NCBI GenBank assembly: GCA_036872755.1
Contig: JAVHNS010000017.1
Coordinates: forward strand, 558,001 to 622,000
Length of the DNA: 64,000 bases
Source: Orbilia blumenaviensis
Taxonomy: Eukaryota; Ascomycota; Orbiliomycetes; Orbiliales; Orbiliaceae
Direction of reading: 5' to 3'
Shown: positions 23,627 through 35,068 of the stretch, in pieces
Layout: every line of letters begins with the position of its first letter
Position numbering within the stretch: the stretch's first letter is position 1
Made by a program: the position numbers and the translations under genes
The notes under the pieces: model-generated
The model's database searches: none
Told to the model about the DNA's origin: nothing
Seen by the model: the letters and a program-made list of their open reading frames with translations, nothing else

Positions 23627-23870
23627 ACCCACGCAGTGTTGCGCAGAATGCAACAAGGTCAACTCACGGCCAACACTTACTTGGACCCGGATAGAGGTGA
23701 TACCTTGCGGCAAAAAGTTCTTTGGAGAGGGTGCATATCCAACCTATGGTGTAGTAGTTATGGGATCTCTCGGTGTACGCAGCGGGAATCGGCCCACGAT
23801 GTCGTGGATGGGTTTCAGCAAAGGAATTATCTTCCCGGCCAGCATGGCTGCAGGGGATTGTTCCACGTAA
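23627..23870 (+). pseudogene. Gene fragment sharing a 31-base segment with the decayed gene at 21.19 kb
   Basis: An open stretch on the + strand reads ...CCAECNKVNSR... then KKFFGEGAYPTYGVVVMGSL and GFSKGIIFPASMAAGD, ending at TAA near 23868. No start codon or splice signals frame it. The segment starting at 23632 matches the one starting at 21190 at 26 of 31 positions; the other copy encodes WYAEYNKVN. Three of the five differences are G here and A there. It is best read as a relic of a related gene. Family unrecognised, and the reading frame could be fortuitous. Confidence 0.35.
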
Positions 23871-24577
23871 TATTTTGTTTGGTACGAATCTAAACAGCCT
23901 TGTTCCTTTGAATCTGGGAGAAGGAATCGGCAGGATCCACCAACTTTTCGGTCCTAATCTGCCATTCTGCTGATTGGGCGCTTCGCAAATCCGCAAAAGG
24001 TCATGAGCAAACCTTGCCGATATACTTGACGCTAAACCTGTGTCGAGATATCGAAACTTGCCAGGGTAGGAACATGAGAATCCGAATATGCGGAAGCATG
24101 GCGGTTCGGGGGCATAGCACTTTATAAGATCCTTTCTCGACCTCGATTTAAACTTTGAATCCAGTAGAAAAACAGTACACTCGGGGTTGCTACATAGTAT
24201 AAGAACAAGACAGTTCGATGGTAAAAATGCAACGCAACACATTGACGTTACACAGGGCACCAACTGCTGTGGTACTAACGAGGTCGCGGACTCTGTGTTT
24301 GTGTCAAACCTTGCAGAGGCGGGCATGGCGAGTTCACCGACCCTGCTATCAATGGCTGATACCTCACAATTGAAGATGCCTTGCAAGCTCTATCGCTGCG
24401 AAAGACCGCACAGTTGCTTTTTTCTTTCGTTGTGTTGCCACGTCAAAGTACCTTTTCCGCACAATGGCATTGCGACGAGGCTGCGCTTTCACCCACCTTT
24501 TAACCACAACTTCCCCGTCTCATGCTGCGGGGTCGACTTAAGTCTGTATTCACCAGGAGAACCAAATTCTACACAAA
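23871..24577. other. Upstream region of the NLR-like gene
   Basis: About 700 bases of relatively GC-rich sequence for an intergenic region, open on both strands in places (reverse-strand ORF 23664-24386; + ORF 24187-24603). Neither ORF has recognisable domains. This could be more of the decayed material seen at 23.6-23.9 kb. The last 100 bases are the probable leader of the NLR-like gene. Confidence 0.4.
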
Positions 24578-27500
24578 ATGGACCCGCTCTCGACTGTAGC
24601 TAGCATTATTGCCGTCATTCAGGCTATCGGTAGCTGCTGGAAAATCTATTCGAGTGTCAAGGACGCCAAGGACGATATTGAAGAGATCTGGAAAGAGGTC
24701 GTTAGTGTCGAGAAACTAGTTAAGCGCGTGCGGGAGGAGCTGGTTACTGGTCCAAACGGCCTCAAGCTTTCCACGTCTGAGGAGCTTGAAAATGCACTCG
24801 AAGGTTGCCTGTCCGAGCTGGAGAGGCTTAAAGACAAGTTGGGCCCGGAAAAGGGCTCCAAGCGTTCTCGTTTTTTCGGAGTAAGCGCCAAATGGCCTTT
24901 TAAAGGTCCTGATGCAGTCAAGATTGTTGGGAATCTGGAAAGATGGAAACAATCTATCGATCTAGCCCTAAGCATAGATCAAGTGTATGTCGCCTAAATA
25001 CTGCCGATACTAAGCTAGATGCTAACATAATTTAGGGTCCAATTACGAAATGTCAATCGAAAACTTGATTTTGCAGGTCTTCCTTTCGCTGATGGAGCAG
25101 TTTATGGGAGCTTCGAGGATCAGCACCAGCCAGAGTGCTTGCCAAATACAAGGGTCCAATTGCTAAAAGATATCGAAGGATGGGTGGAAGACCCGCAGGG
25201 GAAATGCGTATTTTGGCTGAGTGGCGTGGCGGGGACAGGAAAATCCACGATTTCGCGAACCATTGCCAGAACTCTCAGAGAAAAAGATCAGCTTGCGGCG
25301 AGCTTTTTCTTTAAAAGAGGTGAAAAAGATCGTGGAGATGCTTCAAAATTTTTCACAACGATCACGTCTCAACTAGCCAATTATATTACCAACCTCGCCC
25401 CGGGCGTACAAAACGCAATCAACGATTTTCCGAGAATCGCGTCTATGGGCCACAGAGAGCAATTCCATAAGTTGATCTTTCAGCCTCTCTCGCAATTGAT
25501 ATGCCCGCCTCAGACTGTTAAGGGAATTTTGGTCATTGACGCTCTCGACGAATGTGACCGCGAACCTGATCAGAGGCTCATTATTTCCCTTCTAGCACAG
25601 CTAAGGGATATAAAGTCTATTGATATACGCGTTTTCCTGACAAGTAGACCCGAGCTACCACTGCGTCTTGGTTTCAAAGAATTATCCGGAGATATTTACT
25701 GTGATATGATTTTACACGAGATTCCTGGAGTTGAGGAGGACATTGCGGTTTTTCTTAGAGCCGAATTTGCAGAAATACGGATATCTAATTCACTCCCGTC
25801 CGACTGGCCAGGAGATGGGGATATTCAAAAGCTAGCAAAAATGGCTGTGCCATTGTTTATATTCGCTGCGACGGCTTGTCGTTTTATCGCTGACAGCGAT
25901 CCCGAAGACCAGATCAAAATCGTGATGAGCTATCATGATCAATCGAATTGGCATATATCACAGCTGGAGAGGACCTATTTGCCAATACTACATCAATTAG
26001 TCAAGAACGCCGTCTCTCATGAGACCTTAGTAAGAGAATTCAAGGTAATAGTGGGCACGATTGTGAATCTCGCAAGTCCACTTTCGATTCCCTCACTATC
26101 CCAAATTCTGCGTATCTCGGAAAGGGCGATTAATAACAGACTAAAGTCACTGCACTCTGTCCTCGACATGCCTACACCAGCAAACCCGGACGCCCCTATT
26201 AGAACATTTCATTTATCATTTCGGGATTTTCTCTCTGGTCTTCGAGACAACCGTGAGTTCCATCACTTCTGGATAGATCATACAGATGTTCATAGGAATC
26301 TTTACAAGAAATGCATCGAGCTTATGTCAAACCCCAAGGGCCTAAGAAAGGACATCTGCAATTTACAATCGCCAGGGACTTTACGATCTGATATAGATAA
26401 AAATACTATTGACCAGCACCTGCCGCCCGGTCTTCAATACGCCTGCCGTTACTGGGCGTACCATTTGAAACAGAGTAGCGATAATGTTAGGGACAATGGC
26501 CAAGTTCACGAATTTCTCAAGCAACATATCCTCCACTGGCTTGAGGCAATCTCCCTTTTAGGTGAAATAAGCATAGCAACTCCGACGATGGAAATTTTAA
26601 GCTCAATAATCGACGTAAGTTGGTCTCGTATCAGTCAATTTCTACTTTTACCCTCTCGAAAAATCCTTATAAGTTTGATTTAGATTCACAATAGTAGCAA
26701 CATAGCGGCTTTATTTGACGACATCAAGCGATTCTTGCGCCAAAGCCAAATAATAATGGATATGGCACCCTTGCAAATATATTGGTCTGCTCTTGTTTTC
26801 GCACCGACCCAGAGTATTGTAAGATCGATTTTTAATTTAGAAGAGATAATTCCGGAGATAAGCCAACTGCCTCAAGTTAAGGTTCAGTGGGATGCCTTAC
26901 TAAACACGCTAGATGGGCATACAGATAGAGTTACTGACGTCGCATTCTCCACCGACGTTAAAAAGCTCGCATCGGCGTCGGGTGACAAGACGGTTAGGGT
27001 CTGGGACGCAGCCACTGGTACCCCGCTGCTGGTGTTAAAGGGTCATATAGATCTTGTTTCGGCTGTTGCATTTTCTGCCGATAATACAATGCTGGCTTCG
27101 GGGTCATACGATCATACGGTCAGAATTTGGGACTCAACTACTGGAGCTCTGCGTCAGACGCTAAAAGGGTATGCGGGAAAGGTCCGGGATATCGCATTAT
27201 CCGCTGATAATAAAACGCTCGCGTCAGCAGCAGTAGATTGCAAGATTAGAATCTGGGATGTGTCCACCGGCGTTTCGGTTAGAGTATTAGAGGGACATAC
27301 GAAGGCGGTTTATGCCGTTGAATTCTTCTTCGATTCCAAGATGCTCGCATCGGCGTCGCATGACTCCACAGTTAGGTTTTGGGACGCGGCCACTGGCGCT
27401 TTGATTAAAGTATTAAAGGGGCATGCGGGTGCGGTTTGGGACCTAGCATTTTCTCTTGATGAAAAATTGCTCGCATCGGCGTATGAATTCAAAATCGGGA

Positions 27501-28708
27501 TCTGGGACGCAACTACTGGATCCCTGCTTCGGATGCTAAAAGATACGTCCGCGCTCATGTGCGTCGCATTCTCCATTGATAATAAAACGCTCGCGTCGGG
27601 GTCGCACGATCGCGATATCAGAATTTGGGATGTAGCCACCGGCGCTTTGGTTAGAGTATTGGAGGGGCATTCGCAGGTGATTTCTGGCCTCGAATTCTCC
27701 CTTGATGGAAAATTGCTTGCATCAGCGTCGGGTGACCACAAAATTAGGGTTTGGGACGCAGACGCCCCGCAGCTGGCGCTGGAGGGCAATACGAGAGACG
27801 TCATTTGTATCGCGTTCTCTATTGATGGCAAAATGCTCGCGTCGACGTCACGCGACTGCATGATCAGAATCTGGGACGCGGCCACCGGCGCTTTAGTTAG
27901 AGTGTTGGGTCAGGAGGAACGAGGTGACTATGTTAATTGCGTCGCATTCTCCGCTGATGGTAAAACGATTGTGTCGGGATCACAGTTTGGTGCAGTTAAA
28001 ATATGGGACGTGGCTACTGAAAGTTTGCTGCAGGCGCTGGAGAATAATGAGGAGGTCAGTTGCGTCGCATTCTCCGCTGATAGCGAAACGATGGCGGCAG
28101 GGCTAGAGAATGGTATAATTAAAACCTGGGACGCGGTTACTGGAACTTTGCTGCGGGCGCTGGAGCATGGGTCCGGGGTCAAGGGCGTTGTATTCTCCGC
28201 CGATAGTAAAACGATTGTGTCAGCATCATGGGATGGAACAGTTAAAATCTGGGACGCGGCTACTGGAGCCCTGCTGCGAACACTGAAACATGAGTCCCGG
28301 GTTTCAGGTGTTGCGTTATCTCCTGACGACAAAATAATCGCCTTAGTGTCGAGATCCTTCACGGTCACGGCGTGGGACGCAGCCACTGGAGTCCTGCTGC
28401 AGGAGTTCCATACCCGAGATAGAACGGAAGATTGGGACCATTCTTTATATTTCTCGAAAGACGGTCGGCATATTATTACTGAAAGGAAGTCTTTTTTATT
28501 AAAGACAAACGAATCTTCGAGCGGTATAGACCAACAAGCAAGTCAGTACGAACCCGTGACCGTCGAGGGTGAGTGGCTGGCACGAGGCGGAGAAAGACTC
28601 CTCTGGCTTCCGTATGATTATCGACCAAAGTACACGGCCTTGTATGACAACACCATTTGTTTAGGGCTAAAGACTGGTGGTGTAGTATTCTTTACATTCA
28701 AAAACTGA
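24578..28708 (+). CDS. NACHT-WD40 STAND protein (fungal NLR-like)
   Basis: Three exons, 24578-24984, 25036-26614 and 26684-28708, in phase, give 1336 residues. Residues 1-135 (MDPLSTVASIIAVIQAIGSC, then a Glu/Lys-rich helical region) resemble the N-terminal helical domain of fungal STAND proteins. The NACHT NTPase follows: Walker A GVAGTGKST at about 198 and Walker B LVIDALDECD at about 300. From about residue 738 there are 12 recognisable WD40 repeats (pattern VxxVAFSxDxKxLASxSxDxTVRIWDxATG) plus a degenerate thirteenth, which would form one or two beta propellers. Related proteins (HET-E, HET-D, NWD families) act in non-self recognition and programmed cell death: ligand binding to the repeats triggers oligomerisation and the N-terminal domain executes the response. 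The repeats are diverged from each other, unlike the near-identical units of HET-E. Intact and probably functional; its ligand is unknown. Confidence 0.93.
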
Positions 28709-30939
28709 TGTCCCCATCCTTTTGTATTAATCGTTCTCAACTCCTTTACTCTCTCGCAACCCTAGAAGAAGGGCGGAACTCATAAGTTTTTAAAAGCCTT
28801 GCCAGCTTCACACGGCTGACTGTATGTATGTACAATTATCATAAAAAAAAAAAAGTCTCATCATAAGAAAGTCTCATCATAAAGGTATTTAATAATAAGG
28901 CCTTGAAAATTTAATTAAAGTCCAAATGACTTTTTGAAATGATAAGATTATAATGAAATATTAATGTAGAGATCTTCTAACCCCGAGATTCCTGCTATGA
29001 TGTGTTGAAGTTGTTGTAAAATTCGTTTTTTTTTCTTTTTTACAATATGTCCACTGGGCATACTAGTTTACTTATGTGGTTGGTCTGTCTGTGATCAATA
29101 CAATACCTTTGTCGTTATATGGAGCTCGCAAGCTGGTTTGCGAACCAAACCTTGCTCGAGATTAATAAATATTGTTTCCGTTTGTGTAAAGACGTAGTAG
29201 CTCATAACGACTAACTGGTTTACAAATCTAGATACAATTATTAAGCGCTAGTACTTACCTGCACCCTCAAGAGGAAAGCGCAATGTAGAACTGATATTGT
29301 ATAAAACCTTTACCATTAGTTGTGTCTCTGCTCTATAATATAGTAACGTAGAATAACCCTCAAGGTAACAAAGGAGCCGGATCCACGAGCCAGTGAGAGT
29401 GGATAGACGGTGCTTGTGGGGTGGAGGATTGGTTCAACCCGTATAAAACGGAAGCGGGGAGGGGATGGGGAACGGAGCCGAAGGTCGGCCGGACTTTCCA
29501 ACATTTTTTCTATTTCAGGTTTATTCACGCTGTTGCGGTGTCCGTATTTACTACCGTCGTTCCTTGGCAGACCCGACAGGCGGGGGGCCACATGTCATAA
29601 ACGATGGGAGTGAGTGAGGGGTGAGGGGTTATTCACTGAGCACATGGTCTTTTATTGCATTTCGCTTTGAGGAGGAGGGAAGGGGGGATGAGTTTAGGGC
29701 GGGCTTTCTTTTGCGCCTTTTAGATGGTACCTGAGTGACATATGCATGAACTATTGATAATTAATCTTGGGTTGGATTGTGTTCGACGATGATAGGATTG
29801 ATATCTTTTTCTTTGCTATCGTTGATGTAATTTTGAAATGGAGGGGACGGGTAAGCCCTAAACCTGATGGTGACACACGCCTTTTTTTTAAGGCGCGCAC
29901 AGATGGGAGATAACGATTTATCTTTTTTCTTTATCTGGTGGTGGTGTGGTTTAATTATTTATAAAATGGCGGTGTGGATGCCATCGAAAGTATAGATGGA
30001 TGGATAGACGGAAAGGGTGGATGAACGGATGAAGGAGGGATGTGCTGTGTTAATGTGTTGCGTTTGAGTTGTGAATAGCAGGGTTGTGTTGTGTTGTTCA
30101 TCCAATCAACCCCGACCTCTCCTCTCCCCCCATCGCCTTAGTTACCCTTTGGAAAATAATACCAAGGTACGGAGCACTCACTTGGTAACTACTTTACCGT
30201 ACTTTGCCATACCTACTGAGTAACTAAGTCAGTAGTTGTTTAACCCCCCTTCGGATTTCCCAATTCCATCAAAACCCCATCCCGTCCCGTTCTCCCTTCA
30301 TCGGTTCAACCACCTACCCGACTCTTGAGCCGATTTGAAGGTGAATCGAAATTACCAACCGGTCTATGATACCTTCTCCCTTCTGGATACGATACCCGAT
30401 CATCTACCAATCTCCTCCTCCTCCTACTCGGCTCTCGACTGTTCGTCGCCGTTCGTATTCGATAAGTTGTCGCTCGTTGTGTCCTTCACATCTCCGACAA
30501 CGACAAAGCCGGGTTCCCAGGCTCGAAACGAGAACTACGATCTATACCTTTCTCTCTCACCCTCACTCGCTTTCTCCCCCTCTCACCCTAAAAAACAACG
30601 AGGCCCTTGTTTTAACCAGGTCCTCTAAAACGGGAAAACTAAGGGAAAAATAATAACGTTGATTCTATTCCCGGAATCACCGTTCACGGACCGTCGCCCG
30701 GGTTTGAGCTATAGAAAGCCTCAAAACCCTCCTCCTCCTTCTCCTCCATTAGATCTTCATCTGAACACCTGATCAAAGAAACAACAAACAAGAAAAAACC
30801 GCCCACCCCGTTTCGGCGAAAGGTTGTATAAGGTATCCGGACGGTATCCGCCGACCGAGGAAACACTATCTACTACACCCAAAGCCGCGGGACAACCATA
30901 TAAACTCTGCGAAAAATACCCGGTTTCCCCTACGATACA
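28709..30939. other. Intergenic region between NLR-like and FHL1-like loci
   Basis: 2.2 kb. 28840-28930 holds A-tracts and a 17-base near-repeat (agtctcatcataa twice, 28853-28882). 29000-29330 is AT-rich. 30110-30620 is CT-rich (cctctcctctccccccatcg; ctctctcaccctcactcgc), consistent with promoter and leader of the FHL1-like locus. No gene is supported; the ORFs at 30335-30653 lie in the CT tract. Confidence 0.5.
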
Positions 30940-32081
30940 ATGGCTGACGTCGAACAACATTACGGACAAAAAGAAGGGCGCGTTACTGATGGTGGTGCTG
31001 TTAAGAAGCAGCAGCAAATCATGACGCCGTGCCCATCGCCGGATGAAGCCATGTTCGTTGGGGAAGACAGAGCTGAGGAACAGTCTAAGGCGCGGCTTTC
31101 TACCGGTCATGGAGATGCCGTGCCTAACCATAATAATCATGATGATAGTAATGATAATAATATTAATATGGGACATGTGGCTGCTTCGACGACAACGGCG
31201 GCTATTGCGGCTACGGATACGGACACGGACCATCATGGGATCGCTGCTCGACGGGAGAGTACAGCTGCAGCTGTTGTTACTACTAATGGTGTTAATACCA
31301 TGGCTACATCCCCGGCCGAAAGCGCCCATAGCAATGCTATTAACGACGATGCTATGGTTGTGACTACTGATGACGCATCGGCGCCGATTCCAAGCGATCA
31401 CGCAAAAGAGCAGCCGTTGCATCAGCATCAGCAGCAGCGGAAGACGTCTCCGGACTCTATAACTAAAGCTATCGACAACGACGACGATGCTAAGCAGGTA
31501 AGCTGGATTTTGTCTATGTTTGGCACATTCAAGATTTCCTAATTTGCACACAAATTCAACTCTCTTTTTGTCGCATCCCGATTTGCATCGCTTTACTCAT
31601 AATTACCCCAAGAAAAAGAGTAAATGGGATTAGCTTTGGGAATATCCTTTTTCTTCTTCTTCTTTTCTTTTTTCGTTTCTTCCTTTTTTTGGCTTTTCTT
31701 TTACGACTACTTGGTCTGGTCTGTCTCTCTTTCGAGCTAACCTTGTCGACTCGACCTTGTCCTATTCCCTGTCCTGTACTCTTCGGTTTTTTTTTTGCAA
31801 CGAGAAAAAATGTGACATTTTGGTCAAACCTTCTCTTTTTTTTTTTTTTCCCTCTCCAATTCTCCCCGACGATTTCTCGACAAGAAAAAGATCTCTTTCT
31901 TTTACCCGACCAATTTTTCTTATATCACTCCTACCTTTATATTTTTCTTTATATCCTTTGCCTTGCCAACTACTCCATTCACTTATTCCCCAGTCTTACT
32001 TCCCCCCCCACGCTGCCGTTTATCTTTTGGCAAAAAAAAAAGTCCTATAAATTGCAGCCATGGCTGCAGTGGACCCAATGA
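30940..32081 (+). CDS. Upstream ORF or separate 5' exon of the FHL1-like locus
   Basis: An ATG at 30940 opens 186 codons up to a strong donor (CAG|GTAAGC, 31497/31498). They are rich in Ala, Thr, Asp, His and Gln, with one possible PKA-type site (ARRESTA) and no domain. The next good acceptor is TTGCAG ending at 32057, after a T-rich 560-base intron. Spliced this way the frame continues for only 7 codons and stops at TGA 32079-32081, overlapping the FHL1-like ATG (32060) in another frame. Unspliced, the ORF ends at 31542 after about 200 codons. It may be a regulatory upstream ORF, a separate small protein, or a real N-terminal exon whose frame is broken by an error or an unseen exon. I cannot decide from the sequence. 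Confidence 0.4.
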
Positions 32082-35068
32082 GTAGCCTTGATACTCAGGC
32101 GGGGGATGCTGGCGATGAAGGGAATATGATGAGTTATTCGGACATGGACTGGCTTCAATCAATACTACGGGTCGATGATCTTGAAGCTTTGATTGCTACA
32201 GGAGGCTTTGACTTTACTGACGCTGCTCCTTCTACTTCGACGCAGGTTCCTGTGGACGATGCTGGATTTTTGGACCCTCTGGACCACAATCTCGATCTCT
32301 CAAATATTGATATACCGGCTTCAACGATTCCGATGGAGGACCTTATAATGCAAGTCGACGGAGGAGCTTGGTTCCCGACGAACCCAGGAAACGGAGTTAC
32401 GCCGCGCATAGAAGCGTTTGCAAAACTCGAGTTTCACTACGGGCAGGATTTCTATCTTAGTGGGTTGAACATCGTTCTGGGAAGACAGGACAAGGAGTCG
32501 ATTTCATCCTTCTCGAAGAAAAAACGGAAAAGCGAAAATCATTTTGGAGACAGCATCCTTAGTTTGGATGAGGTTAAGGTTCCATTGTTTCCGCCGCCGG
32601 AGATTGATATCAGTTCCATTTCGAGACGGCATTTGAGGATTCAGTACGATTATGAGGCTTCTTCGTGGACGCTTACTTCTCTCTGCGACACTGGGTTTAG
32701 GCTGATACGGGGGAAGTATAAACCGAGGGGATATCCGAATGGGAAGAGGGCTACGTTGGAGAATTCGGATATTATCCAGTTTGGGAATTTGTCGTTTACA
32801 TGGTTTCTTCCTGACCAGGATGAATCTAGGAATGCAGAAGTGGAGGAGGATGTGAAGATGGAGGATGTGGATATACTTGGTGAAGGGATGATGATGATGG
32901 AGCAGGAAGTCTCGAGTGGGATGGACACGGATAACGACTCTGATGATGGCGACGATGAAGATGAGGGTAGCGACCTTGATAGTCGGGAGGCTAGTCATGA
33001 TGTTGGCACTCCGACGCCTAGAACGAAACTTGATGGTACGGATGATTCATCGCTTATGCCACCGCCGCCGACTGTTAAACGCGGTCGTGGCCGACCTCCG
33101 AAGAATGGAATTTCGGTGAGGGAGCAGAAGCTGCTGAAACGACAGGCACAGGAAGAGTTCTTGGCGAATGGTGGGAATGTTGCTGGGTTGGATATGACTA
33201 AGTATGGAAGCTTACCCGTTGACCAACTGTTTGCGAGGGAAGGGGAGAAGATGCAGATGCAGATGGAGAAGGAAGCTAGGAGGAAACAAAAGATGGAGGA
33301 GAAAGAAGCAAAGATCAGGGAGAAGCAGGCGGCTAAGGATCTAAAACCGGTGAAGATTCCGAAGGAGAGGAAGCGCAAGCGGACTAAGTCCCCGCCTGCT
33401 CGGGAGGAAGACTACACCCCCGAGCAGCTGGCTAAACCCCAGTTGCCGTATACTGTCATGATATTTGACGCTATTAATAACTCCGAGAAGAAGGCTTTGA
33501 CCTTACCGGAAATTTATAGGAGTTTGGAAAACTCGTATCCTTATTTTAAGGTTCGAGCTGAGACGACGGGGTGGCAATCTTCTGTTCGGCATAATTTGAG
33601 GGGGTCAGGGGAAGGTGGAGGGTCGAGTTTGTTCAAGAGGGGGCCGAAGTCTGGGAAGGGGTATATTTGGGAGCTGGTGGAGGGGGCGAATATCGATAAG
33701 GAGCGGAAGAAGAGGAAGCCGGTTACTGGAAGTCCACACCCTGCGCAGGCTTCGATACAGTCTGCGGCGGGGCAGATGGTGCCTTCGGGAAGTTGGGGGC
33801 AGGGGACCGCGACTGCGGCTGCTGGTGGGGGGCATTATGTGCATCCGAACCAGTTTGCACAGCAATACCAGCCCGTGCAAGGTGGTATTCAGGGGTATGC
33901 ACAGGCCACCTACCAGGCAGCTACGGCGCCGTCCACGCCGGTTGTCAATAGGGCGCCTCCTTCGAATGGTAGTGGGTCTGTTACACCCAGAGCCGCTCAC
34001 GTCGAGGGAGGAGTGGTTCCTCAACACCGGCCTTCTGTTACTACTACCCCTGTCCCTCCTCCTCCGCCGACTTGGAATCCGACCCAGCAGCCAAAACCGA
34101 CACATGTGGCTACGAACACGGCTCAAATTCCACAGCAGATGAGGTCTGCTGTTTCCGTGCAGACCCAGGCGCCCCTTCGACAGGTCGTGGCACCTTCTGG
34201 TGGTCATCCGCCGAAAGTTGCAACGCACCACCAGGTGTCCATGGCTGCCGCTCAGACTGCTTCGGGAGTGCCCCTCAATCGTCCGGCTTCTGGTATCCAC
34301 ACAGCTTCCACGGTTCCAAAGTTGTCAACTTCTGCTTCTTTAGCAGTTGATAGCAAAGCAAAGGACTTACTCGACAATCCGATCTTCCTAAACATCATGA
34401 AGGAACATATCCGGAAGAACCCGACTAATAATATTAATTCTCCGGAGGTTAGAAAGGCTCTTTGGGCGGAGTTTAAGAAGACTAGTGGTTCTAAGGCTTC
34501 GTTGATTAAGAGCGTGGCGTCGAAGGTGGCGGCGATTCCTAAACCTGGTGTGACGGCTGCTACTACTACACCGGTAGATGTGGCACAATTGCGATCTGGG
34601 CTCGCGGTTCAGCCGACTCATAACGCTATTGGTGCGACGTCTGCTGCTGCTGCGGCAGCTCCTATTCCGGTTGCTAAGCCCGTTGTTCCGCAGGTTCCGA
34701 TGCTGCAGAGGGTTTCTACGCTTACCCCCCAACATCAACATCAACATCAACAAACAAAACCGCAACAGCAAGTTCCGACTACCGCAGCCGCTCCTACTGC
34801 TCCTATGCCTACTAAACCGGCTACACCAGGCTCATCACTGCCTCAACGGACCAACGCACTCTTGACGGGACTTAAGCTGGACGCCAAGAGACGACTCGAG
34901 TTCCTCCAGGTTCTTAAGAATGCTAAGGAGAAGAAAGCTGCTGAAGCGATGGGGCAGGCGAAGAGTGGTGGTGTTGGCGTTGGTAGTGCTGTTAAAAGAA
35001 GTGCAGAGGGAGTGCCTGAGGGGGCTCCGCAAATTGTTAAAAGGGTGGTTCTTGAGGGACAGCAGTAG
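32060..35068 (+). CDS. FHL1: FHA and forkhead transcription factor, FHL1-like
   Basis: 1002 residues, start ATG 32060 (GCAGCCATGG context). Acidic N-terminus, then an FHA domain (about residues 115-250) with the expected core: IVLGRQ, SSISRRHLRI, NSDIIQFGNLSFTWF. An AT-hook-like KRGRGRPPK lies at about 339, followed by a Lys/Glu coiled-coil-like region. The forkhead DNA-binding domain follows (about 455-540): LPYTVMIFDAINNSEKKALT, LPEIYRSLENSYPYFK, WQSSVRHNLR, KGYIWELVEG. The rest is Pro/Gln/Ala/Ser-rich with a conserved-looking helical block (DNPIFLNIMKEHIRKNP, about 770-825) and HQHQHQQ runs. FHL1 controls ribosomal protein genes in yeast through its FHA partner IFH1; the same role is likely here. 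An in-frame stop at 32048-32050 means the protein cannot extend upstream without splicing. Confidence 0.93.
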   Translation: MAAVDPMSSLDTQAGDAGDEGNMMSYSDMDWLQSILRVDDLEALIATGGFDFTDAAPSTSTQVPVDDAGFLDPLDHNLDLSNIDIPASTIPMEDLIMQVDGGAWFPTNPGNGVTPRIEAFAKLEFHYGQDFYLSGLNIVLGRQDKESISSFSKKKRKSENHFGDSILSLDEVKVPLFPPPEIDISSISRRHLRIQYDYEASSWTLTSLCDTGFRLIRGKYKPRGYPNGKRATLENSDIIQFGNLSFTWFLPDQDESRNAEVEEDVKMEDVDILGEGMMMMEQEVSSGMDTDNDSDDGDDEDEGSDLDSREASHDVGTPTPRTKLDGTDDSSLMPPPPTVKRGRGRPPKNGISVREQKLLKRQAQEEFLANGGNVAGLDMTKYGSLPVDQLFAREGEKMQMQMEKEARRKQKMEEKEAKIREKQAAKDLKPVKIPKERKRKRTKSPPAREEDYTPEQLAKPQLPYTVMIFDAINNSEKKALTLPEIYRSLENSYPYFKVRAETTGWQSSVRHNLRGSGEGGGSSLFKRGPKSGKGYIWELVEGANIDKERKKRKPVTGSPHPAQASIQSAAGQMVPSGSWGQGTATAAAGGGHYVHPNQFAQQYQPVQGGIQGYAQATYQAATAPSTPVVNRAPPSNGSGSVTPRAAHVEGGVVPQHRPSVTTTPVPPPPPTWNPTQQPKPTHVATNTAQIPQQMRSAVSVQTQAPLRQVVAPSGGHPPKVATHHQVSMAAAQTASGVPLNRPASGIHTASTVPKLSTSASLAVDSKAKDLLDNPIFLNIMKEHIRKNPTNNINSPEVRKALWAEFKKTSGSKASLIKSVASKVAAIPKPGVTAATTTPVDVAQLRSGLAVQPTHNAIGATSAAAAAAPIPVAKPVVPQVPMLQRVSTLTPQHQHQHQQTKPQQQVPTTAAAPTAPMPTKPATPGSSLPQRTNALLTGLKLDAKRRLEFLQVLKNAKEKKAAEAMGQAKSGGVGVGSAVKRSAEGVPEGAPQIVKRVVLEGQQ

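Noticed and set aside
27310..28386. Reverse ORFs of 191 and 152 codons inside the WD40 region
   Set aside because: Shadows of the WD40 coding repeats on the other strand.
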